A DNA stretch of 64,000 bases from Schistosoma haematobium (taxonomy: Eukaryota; Platyhelminthes; Trematoda; Strigeidida; Schistosomatidae): the NCBI RefSeq assembly GCF_000699445.3, contig NC_067198.1, positions 44,135,191-44,199,190 of the forward strand, given 5' to 3'. Every line of letters starts with the position of its first letter. Position 1 is the stretch's first letter. The position numbers were made by a program, and so were the translations under genes. The notes under the pieces are model-generated. The model saw only the letters and a program-made list of their open reading frames with translations, did no database searches and was not told the origin of the DNA. Below are positions 45,850-56,514 of the stretch, one piece after another.

Positions 45850-47340
45850 TAAGATGATTATTTTATGGTTACCGTTCTATTTATTGTAAGTAGTTCGTAA
45901 AAAGTCGTATCACTTTGGTTACTACTAAATGACTAGCTAGTCGTACGTAGTGTCAGTACCGTATTTGTTTAGTATCTATTGCTGATTGGGTGCTGTAGAC
46001 CAAGTTGCATTGCAAATGATAGCCTAAGTTTTTGGACACTACACGTTCTCGATTTTAAGTAGTTGTAGGCAATCAGAAGCCAGCATAGACCTAGGTTTTG
46101 TAGTGCTTGACATTCGTCACCTGGTCATGTTTGGAATCTTGACGATAATTCCTGTGGGATTCAAGCCAAGCGTCTCAGTTAAAGACGGCACCACTAAACT
46201 ATTCAGGTTAAAGCCAATCTAGGAATGATATCAGGTCATGAAAGTGCAATCTATGCACGTGTTCGTATTCTCTCGATAATAATTGGAGGTGTTTATTCAG
46301 CAGTCTTATATTGATATTATAACGTTCAGTCTTTGTTAGGTTTTAGTCTAGTGTGGAGTTACGTAATGTTTTTGGGGGAGTGTGAAGAGTACCATGTTTT
46401 AGAGGAACTGAGAGAGAGAACATGTGAGCCAAAGGCTATGTAATCACATAGACTGCTCTTACGTATGGCAACTTGGAGCGATGCACACATGTGCCTGATT
46501 CTACCTTGTAGCTGACTGACCGACTGACGTTTAATAGTGAACAGAATCAATTTCAATAATACAGGCGTGAGATCAATATAATCTGGTAACGGTAATCATA
46601 AGTTGTTAGAGTGAAATTTCAAGTGGTTTACAGTACATTTATGTTATACAAGACATCCATTTCATCCTATTTGGAATGTCTGCTGGACTTACTTATATCT
46701 CACTAACTATTATTGTTCTCACTGTGACTGATCGAGCACTAGAACTTAACTCCATTGTCTAACAGACATCATTTTGATACTTAAAATGCTAGCTTGTGGG
46801 TCCGAGTCTTTGTGGAAGAGATGACAAATACACTGGGACTCAAGTTAATTACAACCGTTGAGTCCCAGTCAGTACGAATTATTCGTATTTTTAAACATTT
46901 CTGTTTTTCAGCATTATGTACTTTCTCAAAACATGGTTTCTGTTGTTTTGATAAATTACTATTCCATTGAATAAAATATAGTAACTCGAATTTCCACAGT
47001 ATAGTCATTTACCCAAAGATGGATTACATTTATCACTGAATAGTAGAAGCGTATATCGATTGTTACGTGGTATCCGATACAGTCAATACAAGACATAAAA
47101 ATAGATTTAAGATATAAATTCATTAAACTGAAGAGATGACGAAGAAGTCCTCATTCAGTTGATTATTATAATTATATACTAAATGTTATTTATTGACTGA
47201 AATTATATGTAGATATGGTTTTTTTCCCATATTGGATTTTCTCGTTTCCTATTCAACTGAATGGTAATGTTAAGGAGGAATAATATATTTGTATAATCTT
47301 AGCGATTGAATTTTAAATTAATTCAATATTTCGCTCGGTA
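45850..47340. other. No feature recognised
   Basis: AT-rich DNA without recurring elements or convincing frames. Confidence 0.4.
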
Positions 47341-47344
47341 ATCT

Positions 47345-48305
47345 GGTCCAAGCTTTTTCACAGAAATATAATTAAACACTAAAAATCTGGTTGAGGTACA
47401 CAGAGGACACTTTTGTCATTAAAAACAAGATGGATTAGACGAACTGTTTGAAAATGTCGACAATATATCTGACAAAATCAAATGCACTAAGGAAATTGAA
47501 TTTGCTAACCATAAATTAAGTTTTCTCGACTGTTTGGTTGAAAGGAAATGTAATGATTTTTAAAAAAACTAATGTATTCCGAAAGACAACATATTCCGGG
47601 AAATATCTAGATTACAATTAACCAAATACCCATTCCACCAAAGTGATAGTGGCCAAGAATTTAGTAACCAGTGTTCAAAAACTCGCCAATGGATCAAGTG
47701 ACAAAGAGATTAAAACGAAGTTAGTTATGCCCTCTTTGATGACAAATAATTATCCTAGGGATTTTATAAAAAGAATAATTAAGAAGACGAAAACGATATG
47801 ATAAAAAGTAGGATCTGCAAATACCAACACGTAGTGATCCCGTATCGCAAAGGAGTTTTTGAAGGATCCTAAATCCTCAAAATATAAGAGTATTCTTTCC
47901 AACGAACAATACTCTAGGATCCGAAATGTTAAGAATCGAAGATCCAATGCAAAAGGAGGAACATTAAAGATATGTTTATGATATCAAATGTAGTGATTGT
48001 ATTTATTATTATGTCATGCTGTGTATGTAGTTGAAACATCATGACCACTGAATGTGAGGGTGAGGAAACACAAGTTTTGCTTAAAGCACATTCCTAAATC
48101 CTCAGATAATATAAAAAGCTCGAAAACAAATCAGCGATAGCATAACACTTAATCGAGTTGGGTCATACAATTGATTTCAATGGCACAAGAATCCTACGAA
48201 AAGGTTTTAATTCTTACAAAGAAAGACTAACAGCCGAAGCCCTATACGTATGGGCAAATCCAAATAGTATTGATAGAAGAGACGGAATACAATTAGCTGT
48301 CCCAT
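47345..48305 (+). pseudogene. Penelope-like element relic (second family)
   Basis: A degenerate but readable order: DELFENVDNISDKIKCTKEI, EFANHKLSFLDCLVER (RT thumb, 47440-47540), YPFHQSDSGQEFSNQCSKT, YPR-FIKR near 47755, then SDCIYYYVM- (remains of the zinc/GIY-YIG core, about 47990), SKQISDSITLNRVGHTIDFNG and KERLTAEALYVWANP, ending RRDGIQLAVP and TAG at 48305-48307. Several frameshifts and stops. Motifs differ from the 20.7 kb element, so two Penelope lineages are present. Confidence 0.7.
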
Positions 48306-48634
48306 AGCAACTAATAATTCATAGATAAATGTGAACTCCTTATTTCATTTAATATATCACTTACTATCTAAATAACAACAATGACATTCAATTGTTCTAA
48401 TCAGTTGTCTTGTCTGAATATGATAAACAGCTAAGTGGAACAGCAAAAATAACACAAACATTCATTAATTTATTTTTATTATGTTAATTTGTCTTCATTT
48501 AATGCATTCTGTGACATATTTGATTCATATCACATAAAAATTGTGTTTTTCTATAAAAGTTCACCGATCATAGGCGATAAATAGTCAGTGAAATTCCTCA
48601 CACCTCAGATCCACTTACGAATACATACATTCTG

Positions 48635-48692
48635 TTATAATTTTGATAATGAACCGATCAATGTCAGACCACCGTTGAAGATTTGGGAGTAC
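48635..48692 (-). repeat. Hammerhead repeat, inverted 3'-part fragment
   Basis: GAACCGATCAATGTCAGACCACCGTTGAAGATTT is the reverse complement of the 3' part of the neighbouring unit (compare 48965-49000). It abuts that unit's start head-to-head at GTGACTAGC. Confidence 0.5.
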
Positions 48693-49045
48693 CAGTGACT
48701 AGCTTCGAGAAGCCATGACCAGGGGAGTCCAACCGTGTCGAGTGTGAGGCAATCATACATTGAAGATAATGGAAGATACTCGCACAATATCGTGGATTGG
48801 TTGAAGTTAGACAGTAAGACCGTTGAAATTCGGCTCAGTGGTTTGGAGGTTAAGCGTTCGTACATGAGACCGACGGTCCTGGATTCGCATTCCGTGAGTT
48901 GGATTGTGTATGTGCACTGCTGAGAGGTCCCATACTGGAGAGAGACGACCGTCTATTGCTTCCAGATTTTCAATGATGGTCTAAGATTGATCGGTTCATG
49001 ATCTCAATTAAAACTCAAAAATCTTCACAATCCTATACTGACATT
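48690..49045 (+). repeat. Hammerhead-bearing tRNA-like repeat, unit A (core CTGAGAG)
   Basis: Unit order: GTGACTAGCTTCGAG start, GACCAGGGGAGTCCAACCGTGTCGAG, GTGGATTGGTTGAAGTTAGAC, ACCGTTG, then a tRNA-like block GGCTCAGTGGTTTGGAGGTTAAGCG, the hammerhead region and a GGTCTAAGATTGATCGGTTCATGATCTCAAT 3' part. The ribozyme core (48921-48965) reads CTGAGAG where CTGANGA is required, and the GGACGAAAC side reads GGAGAGAGAC. It should be inactive. Units E and G share the CTGAGAG form. Confidence 0.65.
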
Positions 49046-49112
49046 GTAATTTTAGCACTTCGTTACGCGTCACATGTCTCATGCACACTACAGAAAATAC
49101 TTACATTAAACA

Positions 49113-49496
49113 TTGTTAACACGATTGGATGACCTGTTTAGTATACAGTTAACCGAAGGACTGTGTGCATATTTATATTCGATAATATTGATGTTTGGTT
49201 ATATTTCCTCGAAAAAACTTGGACCACATTACCGAGCGAAATGTTGGACTTCAGTCGCTGAGATTTTACAAATATATTCTTCCTCTTTAATGTCGGCGCC
49301 CAAGTATTGTGAAACTTTTCGTTCAAATTTAGACGGAAGTTCTTATATGAATGGTAACATATCTAAGTTTCCTGTTAAAAAATACCGGTTTAAGCTTCTG
49401 AAGGAAGGTACTTTTCTTTCAAAAACTCAGTTATTCTCTGATAATGCAAAATATGTTTCGTCCAATTTAAAGCCTAATGATGGAATCAGCCACTAA
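49113..49496 (+). CDS. Unassigned 127-codon exon-like frame
   Basis: Open from ATG 49113 to TAA 49494-49496; a CTGTTTAG just inside (about 49133-49140) could be an acceptor, in which case the frame is a terminal exon of about 118 codons. One hydrophobic stretch (AYLYSIILMFGYI, residues about 19-31) is followed by a basic, Ser/Lys-rich region (FPVKKYRFKLLKEGTFLSKTQ). I recognise no family, and no upstream exon is evident within the adjacent repeats. The length without stops in AT-rich DNA is the main argument. Confidence 0.3.
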   Translation: MLTRLDDLFSIQLTEGLCAYLYSIILMFGYISSKKLGPHYRAKCWTSVAEILQIYSSSLMSAPKYCETFRSNLDGSSYMNGNISKFPVKKYRFKLLKEGTFLSKTQLFSDNAKYVSSNLKPNDGISH

Positions 49497-49933
49497 CTCG
49501 ACAAATAAATTACTGTCCTCGCAACAAAAATTGATGGTTCTGTGCTCGTTCCCATGAATTATTCTAGGTGTACACTATGCAGGTGAACAAAATCGAATTA
49601 AAAGAGCTGTCCGATACTTCCTATATCTATTAGATCAATCAAATTAGTAAAACACTTGATTTTATAGTGTGTTCGTGTATGATCGGTTTATTGTTGATCT
49701 CATACAATTTACTGATTCATTGCTATTGACCTTTTTAAAGTCTAAATTGTGTTTATCACGTTATTTGCAACTCATGATAATTTCTGAGAGAAATTAACAC
49801 CTTAAGATTATGTAACATATTAGTGATCAATATATCTTAGTCAAAACAAACCATTTTTCTGTTTAATGAAATTTATGGGGAAAAAACAACAACGAAAAAG
49901 AAAACTTACTGACCCTTAATTAAAAACAAGACT

Positions 49934-50160
49934 ATGCCGGCTCAGTGGTTTAGTTGGTTAAGCACCTGGCGCGAGAATGATAGGTCCTGGGTTCGAATAT
50001 CGCCGGGTGCGGGATCGTGGATGCGCACTGCTGAGGAGTCCCATACTAGGACGAAACGGCCATCCAGTGCTCCCAGGTTTTCCATAGTGGTCTAGCTTCA
50101 ATTGACTCATGATTTCAATCAGTGAAATTTCTAAAATCTCCACAAAACCCCTTCTGATAT
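49934..50160 (+). repeat. Hammerhead-bearing tRNA-like repeat, unit B (intact core)
   Basis: Starts at the tRNA-like block: GGCTCAGTGGTT (fits the A box TRGCNNARYNGG at 10 of 12), then GGTTCGAATAT 50 bases on (B box GGTTCGANNCC less the last two). The hammerhead follows at 50025-50070, then CCAGGTTTTCCATAGTGGTCTAGCTTCAATTGACTCATG and a terminal CTCCACAAAACCCCTTCTGATAT. The upstream half of the unit seen in other copies is missing. Confidence 0.75.
50025..50070 (+). ncRNA. Type I hammerhead ribozyme, complete catalytic core
   Basis: Stem I 5' strand GCACTG (50025-50030), CTGAGGA core (50031-50037; fits CUGANGA), stem II GTCC/GGAC (50038-50041, 50049-50052) with loop CATACTA, GAAA (50053-50056), stem III, cleavage triplet ATC (50062-50064), stem I 3' strand CAGTGC (50065-50070), an exact complement of the 5' strand. 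Stem III is ACGG against CCAT with no loop, one C-A mismatch; sister copies have the fully self-complementary ACGGCCGT. A loopless stem III of this kind is known from the schistosome Sm-alpha ribozyme (ACGCGCGT), which is thought to work best as a dimer. All core bases are present, so cleavage activity is plausible but unproven. Confidence 0.75.
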
Positions 50161-50164
50161 TATT

Positions 50165-51080
50165 TCATTGTTACTATTTTCAATTCTCATAAGTTTTATT
50201 CAGAAAACTACTTTATTAACCACGTGTAAAATGTTGAAATATGTTGATTCATCATTGAATAATCCCAAATATCATAAATTTCTGATCGTTAATGCTAATC
50301 AAATTTTATAGGATTAAGTTACAATGTGGTCACTGGTCTAAATGATTCGCTGTCATGTAGATTGTCTTGATATCAAGTGCTTGGAAGCTCTATCGTTAGG
50401 AAGCTGTGGTTGTAAGCTCTGTAATATCACGATATATGTATAAAGGTCGGAATTGTTCCAGTTAGGATTCATCAGTAAAGTCTACCTGCTTTTTAGTGGA
50501 AATGGTCTCACTGAAACTCGAATCAAGTACCCTTCACTTCAAATGTTACAATATCATACATTGTAATATTATGTCACAATAACAGTGTTTGTTATCAGCT
50601 ACAACGGTTTACAGTTTTCTATTCTCAATATTTCATAGGAAACTAGCCATTTTTTCTATGGACATACGAAGTATTGAAACAATGTCAAGGCATTTAATCA
50701 ATGACGTAATATTACTATAGAGGTTTAACTGTTTGATAACGATCACCATTACCCGAATGGATATGCTTACAGAAAATGATCAAATTCAATCTTGAATATC
50801 ATTGACTTGTAAAGTGAAATCCACACAATCAGTAATATTCATCTTTTAATCTGTTTTGTATGGAGTTGATGATTTATTTTAAATTTGGTGAAGGTCATGG
50901 AGATTTCTATCTAAGTTCCTACCTGACAATTCATTGAACTTAATGAATTTAAAAGCCGAAATATACTCCTATTCTCATTAACTAAATAGTTATTTGACTT
51001 TCTAAAAATAATATTTCATGTGATGCGCAACAATAGAGACCTTGAAACATAAACATTTCGGAAATTATAAACTAGCTATT
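50165..51080. other. No feature recognised
   Basis: AT-rich DNA without a gene or recurring element. Confidence 0.4.
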
Positions 51081-51084
51081 ATTA

Positions 51085-51290
51085 TCTTGACGGAGTTTTG
51101 TTCTCTGAGCTCGATGGTTTGGTCGTGGAGCTTCGGATAGAAGTGAAGTGTTCGAATTTCTCCATACGCGTTTCACAGCTTGTTCTGTACACCTCGGGGT
51201 GTACAGAATAGAAGAACGATGAAAGCTCCACGACCGAACCACCCAGCTCAGAGGACAAAACTCCATCAAAATCATCCACCTGAGCTACAA
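51085..51290. repeat. Inverted pair of Penelope-like 3' ends
   Basis: 51088-51195 (minus) and 51205-51275 (plus) both match the end of the element at 20690-22000: minus strand RCTEQA-K--WRNSNTSLLSE then the SSTTKPSSSENKT end; plus strand GAACGATGAAAGCTCCACGACCGAACCACCCAGCTCAGAG. The two face each other across a short CCTCGGGGTGTACAGAA spacer. Confidence 0.65.
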
Positions 51291-51294
51291 ATCT

Positions 51295-52430
51295 TCTCCA
51301 CCATCTCAGATATTATTATCAAAAAACTTGGAGAAATTTAAGTATGATAGTTTTTCAACAACCAAGTTTACTAACTGAAGCTGCATATTTTATCTAATAG
51401 CCATTGATTTCATTTTTTACTTCGTTTACCCACAGACACTTCTAATGAACGTAAAGAACTAAGGAAAATGATAACAGGTAACTAAAAAACAACAGGATAC
51501 AATGTTTTATCATACAAATGTTCATTCGAAAATTAACCTAGACTGTGTGAAATGTAACACTACAGGGACTACTAAACTCGATGAGGAGGATATAGAATCG
51601 AGATAGAATTAATAATTTTATCGCTTAACCGATTGCATTTGTTTTAGTTCTCCCCATAAGTTTGGCATGGATGAAATAATTTGTAACTGCTCACTTTTAG
51701 CTAATTGATTCTGTTAAAAACAATATAACTTGAATCGAAGCTAGACATCTATTAAATAATTTACTTCTTTTTTTTTGGGGGGGGGCTGTTATATCTCGAT
51801 GAGAATAATGAGTGGTGACTGTTGGAACCTATTTCTGGACTAATATTATACATATATTCTTTTATTGTATAGTCGTTAAGTAACTAAACTATTCATATTC
51901 GTGTTCCTTTTATCATAAGCTTTATTTTGACCCATAGACTATTATTATAAGATTTAACATTCTTGAGTTATACCCGGTCTATTAATTCAGTCTTCTACAT
52001 TCACAGCCACTTTTGGCTAAATCTTGTACAAATGTTGTTTCCTATTTTATGGTACGCTGTAGTCTGTTTGGTTGGCATATAAGCCCAGTATGTTTGAAAT
52101 ATGTGATTCATATAGCAGAGGCTGGGATTGGTGTTCTAAACAAAACAGGCAGGGCTAGGCAGCATCGATAAAGAATCTAGACTACTCGTATGGGTTTTGT
52201 GCGTTATTAGTCCGGTCGATAAATCACTGTTTTCCAACTGGTAGTGTCATTACGTTATACATTGATAGGGACACAAACTCACAAGTTATAACAGGTGGAA
52301 TTCATTTGCTGTCCTGTTTATAATTATAAAATTATTGATCATTATGATATTGCTTGTAACAAATTTCAGAGTAGGAAGACTTAATTAGATTAGAGGGTTT
52401 TGTAGCGATTATTGGATTTTCACAGTTTAC
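51295..52430. other. No gene; T9G10 homopolymer pair at about 51769-51787
   Basis: AT-rich DNA. The only structure noted is a run of T followed by a run of G near 51770-51787. Confidence 0.4.
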
Positions 52431-52439
52431 ATCACTAAC

Positions 52440-52620
52440 ACTGATCTGGAGATTAAGCACTCGTCCTGAGATCGTAGGCCCTAGATTTGATTTACTGTGA
52501 AGTGGTAGGTGTACACTACTGAGGAGTCCTAAACTAAAATAATACAATTATCTCATGCTTCCTGGTTTTTTGATAGTAGTCTAAGAAAGATATTATATAA
52601 AATAGAAACTTCAACATACT
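52440..52620 (+). repeat. Hammerhead-bearing repeat, unit C (decayed)
   Basis: tRNA-like remains (GGAGATTAAGCACTCGTCCTGAGATCGTAGGCCCTAGATT), then ACACTACTGAGGAGTCC (5' half of the ribozyme, core CTGAGGA intact), but the stem II/GAAA side is lost (AAACTAAAATAATAC). 3' part TTCCTGGTTTTTTGATAGTAGTCTAAG. Confidence 0.5.
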
Positions 52621-52684
52621 TTTCTTAAACTGATACCAATTTGTAATTAAAATCACTTTTAGCGTTTTTTTCAGCTAGTTAATT

Positions 52685-52795
52685 TCCTACGGGATGGGGT
52701 CGTTAATCCCATGCCCAACCCTCCTCCTTTATCCGGGCTTGGGACCGGCAATAGCCTCCGGAGGGACTCCAGGCGGAGTTAAAATCATTTTTACA
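52685..52795 (+). repeat. SR2-type 5' module fragment
   Basis: AGTTAATTTCCTACGGGATGGGGTCGTTAATCCCATGCCC, TTTATCCGGGCTTGGGACCGGCAATAGCC, GGGACTCCAGGCGGAGTT. Recurs at 59015-59120 (+) and 62320-62425 (-); at the last site it is fused to RTE ORF codons, so it is taken as the element's 5' region. Confidence 0.55.
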
Positions 52796-52799
52796 GTAG

Positions 52800-53125
52800 A
52801 TTAATCTTTGCATGAAACACCTTCCTGAATGGTAACAATAATAACTTACTTATTACTAGCTGGTTGCTAGATAACATGTTCAAATTCTTACTGATGACTA
52901 TATTTAATGATAATCAAGTGACCTAAGTATGAATCAATATCACAAATGAGCTAAAATTATAAATTGATTTCAATTATTTGTGATGTATTGGATGTTCCTC
53001 TTCAAGGAATCCCAAATAAGAATTTTAAGAAGTTATTTAATATACAAAACAATATAGAATGGAGGACAGATTTAGGTCGTCTACTTATCATTAAAATCTA
53101 AAGATAATGAAATGAATATTAAGTG

Positions 53126-53169
<44 letters not shown>

Positions 53170-53615
53170 AGATACTATATCAGTTTATACAGTTCATAAG
53201 TTGAATTTCTGTTAAAACATGTCAATGTAAAATGGGTTCTTTTTGTATTATCAATACATGATTATGCATGATCCAATAAGAAAAGACAAAAGAGATTTAC
53301 ATTAAAGATAATAATATTTAACTTAGATTATGCCATGTTCATTTTATCTTCTCTTAGTTCATTATTCATTTAATCCATAGAATGAATAAACCAATTGATG
53401 AAAAATAAATAACATTTATCTGTATAGAATTATTTATGAATTTATATTCTTATAATGAATGTTTAGTCACTACGTGATAGATAATAAGTGACCTTAAAAA
53501 AAGCACAACAACAAGAACAACAACAAAATAACGGAACTACTGTAAAATCATTCAAATTATTTGAAAGTTTAGAAGAGATAGATCATATTTTGATGGTAAT
53601 GTCTTTTTTACTGAA
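52800..53615. repeat. No gene; (ATT)n microsatellite at 53126-53168
   Basis: AT-rich DNA with about 14 ATT units at 53126-53168 and an A/C-rich AACAACAAGAACAACAACAA run near 53500-53530. Confidence 0.6.
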
Positions 53616-53619
53616 AACT

Positions 53620-54245
53620 TACTGTGGCAAAGAATAAAGCAGATCGCAATAGAGGAAGAAATCAGGAAGAAGCGCTGGAAATGGATAAGACACACATGGA
53701 GGAAAGCACTCAACTGCGTCACAAGGTGTCACAATTGAAGAACATCTGGAACTCAAAACAATTGTCAACCAACACTAAGGTCAGAAGTTTCAATACAAAT
53801 GTCAACACAGTCCTACTGTATGGGGCGGAAACTCGGAGAACTGTGAAAGCCATCATCCAGAGGATACAAGTGTTTATTAACAGTTATCTGCACAAAATAC
53901 CTCTGATCCGTTGGCCAAACACTATCAGCAACAACCTACTATGGGAGAGAACAAACTATATCCCAGAGAAGGAAGAAATCAAGGAGAAACGCTGGAAGTG
54001 GATAGGACACATATTGAAGAAAGCAATCAACTTGCGTCACAAGGCGTCACAAACCCTCACATGGAATCCTCAAGGTCAAACGAGAAGAGGGAGATCAAAG
54101 AACACATTACGTCGTGAAATGGAGACAGGTATAAGAAGAATGAACAACAGTTGGATAGAATTATAAATGAATGCCCAGGACAGAGTTGGTTGGATAATGC
54201 TGGTCGGCGGCTTATGCTTCATTGGGAGTAACAGGCGTAAATAAC
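53620..54245 (+). pseudogene. SR2-type RTE ORF C-terminal fragment, rearranged
   Basis: 53736-54166 codes LKNIWNSKQLSTNTKVRSFN, VLLYGAETRRTVKAIIQRIQ, LIRWPNTISNNLLWERTNY, KEKRWKWIGHILKKAI and [22 protein letters not shown], stopping at TAA 54164-54166. This is the SR2 C-terminus (LYGAETW, W-WIGH, NTLRRE). The 5' part (53640-53735) is a second, out-of-order piece of the same region (EEEIRKKRWKWIRHTWRKAL in its own frame), so the copy is rearranged. 53736-54188 is the identical tract shared with 61823-62275. The end GGGAGTAACAGGCGTAAATAA is the degraded 3' terminus. Confidence 0.8.
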
Positions 54246-54484
54246 TGTTTACTGGGCCTATATGAGATGAGCGCTAATAATGCTATTCTAAGGACATTGA
54301 AAGCTTTTCATTTAAACCATTTAAGGTAAAGAGCACAATGTCAGTAAAATCATTTACCTAAGTTGTTTACTTTTTCCATCATTTTTGATAGATATTTATG
54401 CATGATGGGTTGGAATAATCTATCTACGTGTCGTTTATCGTTTGCATTATTTTAAAAACCGTCTAGTATATATTAAATTGAATC

Positions 54485-54600
54485 TCACGGGGTTGAGGCG
54501 TCCCATATTAAGGCGAAACGGTCGTCCAGTGCTTTCAGGTTTTTCATGGTGGTGTAGCTTCAACTGATTCATGAATTCAACTATTAAAATATGAGAAAGC
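54485..54600 (+). repeat. Hammerhead-bearing repeat, unit D (5'-truncated)
   Basis: Begins just upstream of the ribozyme: GGTTGAGGCGTCCCATATTAAGGCGAAACGGTCGTCCAGTGC. The GAAA, the GTC cleavage triplet and the stem I 3' strand are kept; the core is TTGAGGC (first C and last A changed) and the stem I 5' strand is missing. Confidence 0.55.
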
Positions 54601-54604
54601 TAAA

Positions 54605-55390
54605 AACCAGTTTATGACTATCAACCGTTGTGAATCGATTTACTGATTCATTATCCCTTGAGGAATTTCAGTCTCTTCAAAAGTACGTCATGACATACAG
54701 ACGACTTTCAATTGCCATAGAACTTACATAGAGTAGGAATTCTTGCCAAATGCCTCCAACTACTTATCTTCTCGCCATATGAATTACTTTGCCAGTAAAG
54801 TATCAAAACTCTGAAATCGTTCACCAGAATCAATCCTCCAAATAAAATCAATACCGTTTGTTCACTACATCAACAACTGCCTTTCCTCTGAAACTATCGT
54901 AAAAATGCTTATACATGTGAAAATATCCTATTCCACTAGTGAAATTATGGAAGACTTCAAACGTTTGATTATCGTTATCATTGAGGATACTTATTAAAAT
55001 TCCTTCTTGTATATAATTCACACTTACACTGTCCCTGATTAACTTAATTAGTTTAAGTAATATCTATGCAAATCAATAGTTCACAAAACTATTTAGCGCA
55101 TCTTTAGTTACTGATCTATCATATTAATTTCTGATGTTTTTGTTTTCCGATCTCTGTTTCTGTTTCATTTTGAATGGTTATAGATGATTATAACCAATCT
55201 TTGAGGGTATTAGAATTATCTCTCGATGCAATGTTAATATTTCTAAAGGATATAATTAATCCTCCTATTAAAAATTATTGGTTTCTGAGTACTGTCTCGC
55301 ATCATTGTAATCGATGGGACAAATGTCCATTCAAAATAATTTATGAACAATATATTTTCAGAATGAGGGTTTTTGTAGGCTGTTGAGTTT
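54605..55390. other. No feature recognised
   Basis: AT-rich DNA between two hammerhead repeat units. The frame 55174-55386 shows no known motif. Confidence 0.35.
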
Positions 55391-55394
55391 TAAT

Positions 55395-55728
55395 TCAGAT
55401 CATGAACCGATCAATCTTAGACCATCATTGAAAATCCGGAAGCAATACACGGTCGCCTCTCTCCAGTATGGGACCTCTCAGCAGTGCACACACGGGATGC
55501 AAATCCAGGACCGTCGGTCTCGAGTACGAACGCTCAACCTCCAAACCACTGAGCCGAATTTCAACGGTCTTTTTGTCTAGCTTCAACCAATCCACGATAT
55601 TGTGCGAGTATCTTTCATTTTCTTCGATGTGTAACTACCCCACACTCGACACCGTAGAACATCACTGGTCATGGCGTCTGACAAGAATTCCGAGAAATAC
55701 CTCTCGAAGCTAGTCACTAGTGCTTTGA
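55395..55728 (-). repeat. Hammerhead-bearing tRNA-like repeat, unit E (core CTGAGAG)
   Basis: Minus-strand unit with the full order from the start block (CTAGCTTCGAGAGGTATTTCTCGG) to GGTCTAAGATTGATCGGTTCATGA. Its ribozyme region reads GTGCACTGCTGAGAGGTCCCATACTGGAGAGAGGCGACCGTG, as in unit A, so A and E are one subfamily. Confidence 0.65.
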
Positions 55729-56010
55729 AGTTTTCAATGATAGTTCAAAATTGACCGACTCATGATGTCAATTAAAGCTCAACAATTTCCACAGACCTAT
55801 GCTGATAATCATCATATGTTCACTAGTGAATGCCAGCTCAGAGGTTAAGAGTTCGTGCACAAGACCGACAGTCTTTTTGGTATCCCATGTGTGGGATTGT
55901 GGATGTGAATTGCTGAGAGGTCCCATACTAGGAAGACTTGACCATCTATTACTTTCAGATTTTCAATCGTGGTCTAGCTTAGATTGACTCATGAATCCAA
56001 CTATTAAAAT
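55728..56010 (+). repeat. Hammerhead-bearing repeat, 3' part joined to unit F
   Basis: 55728-55800 is a plus-strand 3' part (GTTCAAAATTGACCGACTCATGATGTC, CACAGACCTATGCTGATAATCATCATATG). Unit F follows from about 55828: CCAGCTCAGAGGTTAAGAGTTCG, then TTGCTGAGAGGTCCCATACTAGGAAGACTTGACCATC, so both core halves are damaged, then GTGGTCTAGCTTAGATTGACTCATGAATCC. Confidence 0.55.
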
Positions 56011-56297
56011 CTTTTTTCTAGACAATCTAGCCGTATACCTCTGTTCCTTATGTTGTAACACTGTTTTCTGTATCAATCTGATCTTGTTTGTAAACTGATA
56101 TGAATTATGTAATTATTTTCAGAATATTACTTATTGATTTGTTTACTTAATGTTTATTTTATTTTCTCTTTATCTATGTATAAAACCATGTAGAATTTTT
56201 AATTGTTCATGTCTATCAGTTAGATGGCATTTATTATTACGGTTAAATTGATATGTCTCTTTGGTGTTTTAATAGAATACACGATTAGATTGATCCA

Positions 56298-56450
56298 TTT
56301 TTGTCATTATTAATGGTACTGGGTTCGAGTCCCAGAGGGAACATCAATTCTGAGATGCAGGTATATCCAGTTGAAGAGTTCCAAATAGGACGAAACACGC
56401 GTCAAACTGGATTCCATTGCCAGCCACTATCCATCTTTAATTATAAATAT
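56298..56450 (+). repeat. Sm-alpha type repeat with decayed hammerhead
   Basis: B-box-like GGGTTCGAGTCCC (56320-56332), then GATGCAGGTATATCCAG, the ribozyme and CTGGATTCCATTGCCAGCCACTATCC, the arrangement I know for the Sm-alpha family. The ribozyme (56365-56412) reads TTGAAGA for CTGANGA (first C lost); stem II has a wobble; stem III is ACAC/GCGT with a mismatch; three A are inserted between the GTC triplet and the stem I 3' strand. Almost certainly inactive. Confidence 0.7.
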
Positions 56451-56514
56451 CTTTTGGGTAAGACTTAAATGTAAAGGTTTTTAGTTTATAGATATTTCTT
56501 AGTTATGATCACGA

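Noticed and set aside
49937..50015. A genuine tRNA gene in hammerhead unit B.
   Set aside because: A- and B-box-like blocks are present but the intervening sequence does not form a cloverleaf, and the same block recurs in other repeat units.
53126..53168. Microsatellites as a CRISPR-like or otherwise spaced array.
   Set aside because: Plain (ATT)n and (AT)n without spacers; no CRISPR array exists in the window, as expected for an animal genome.
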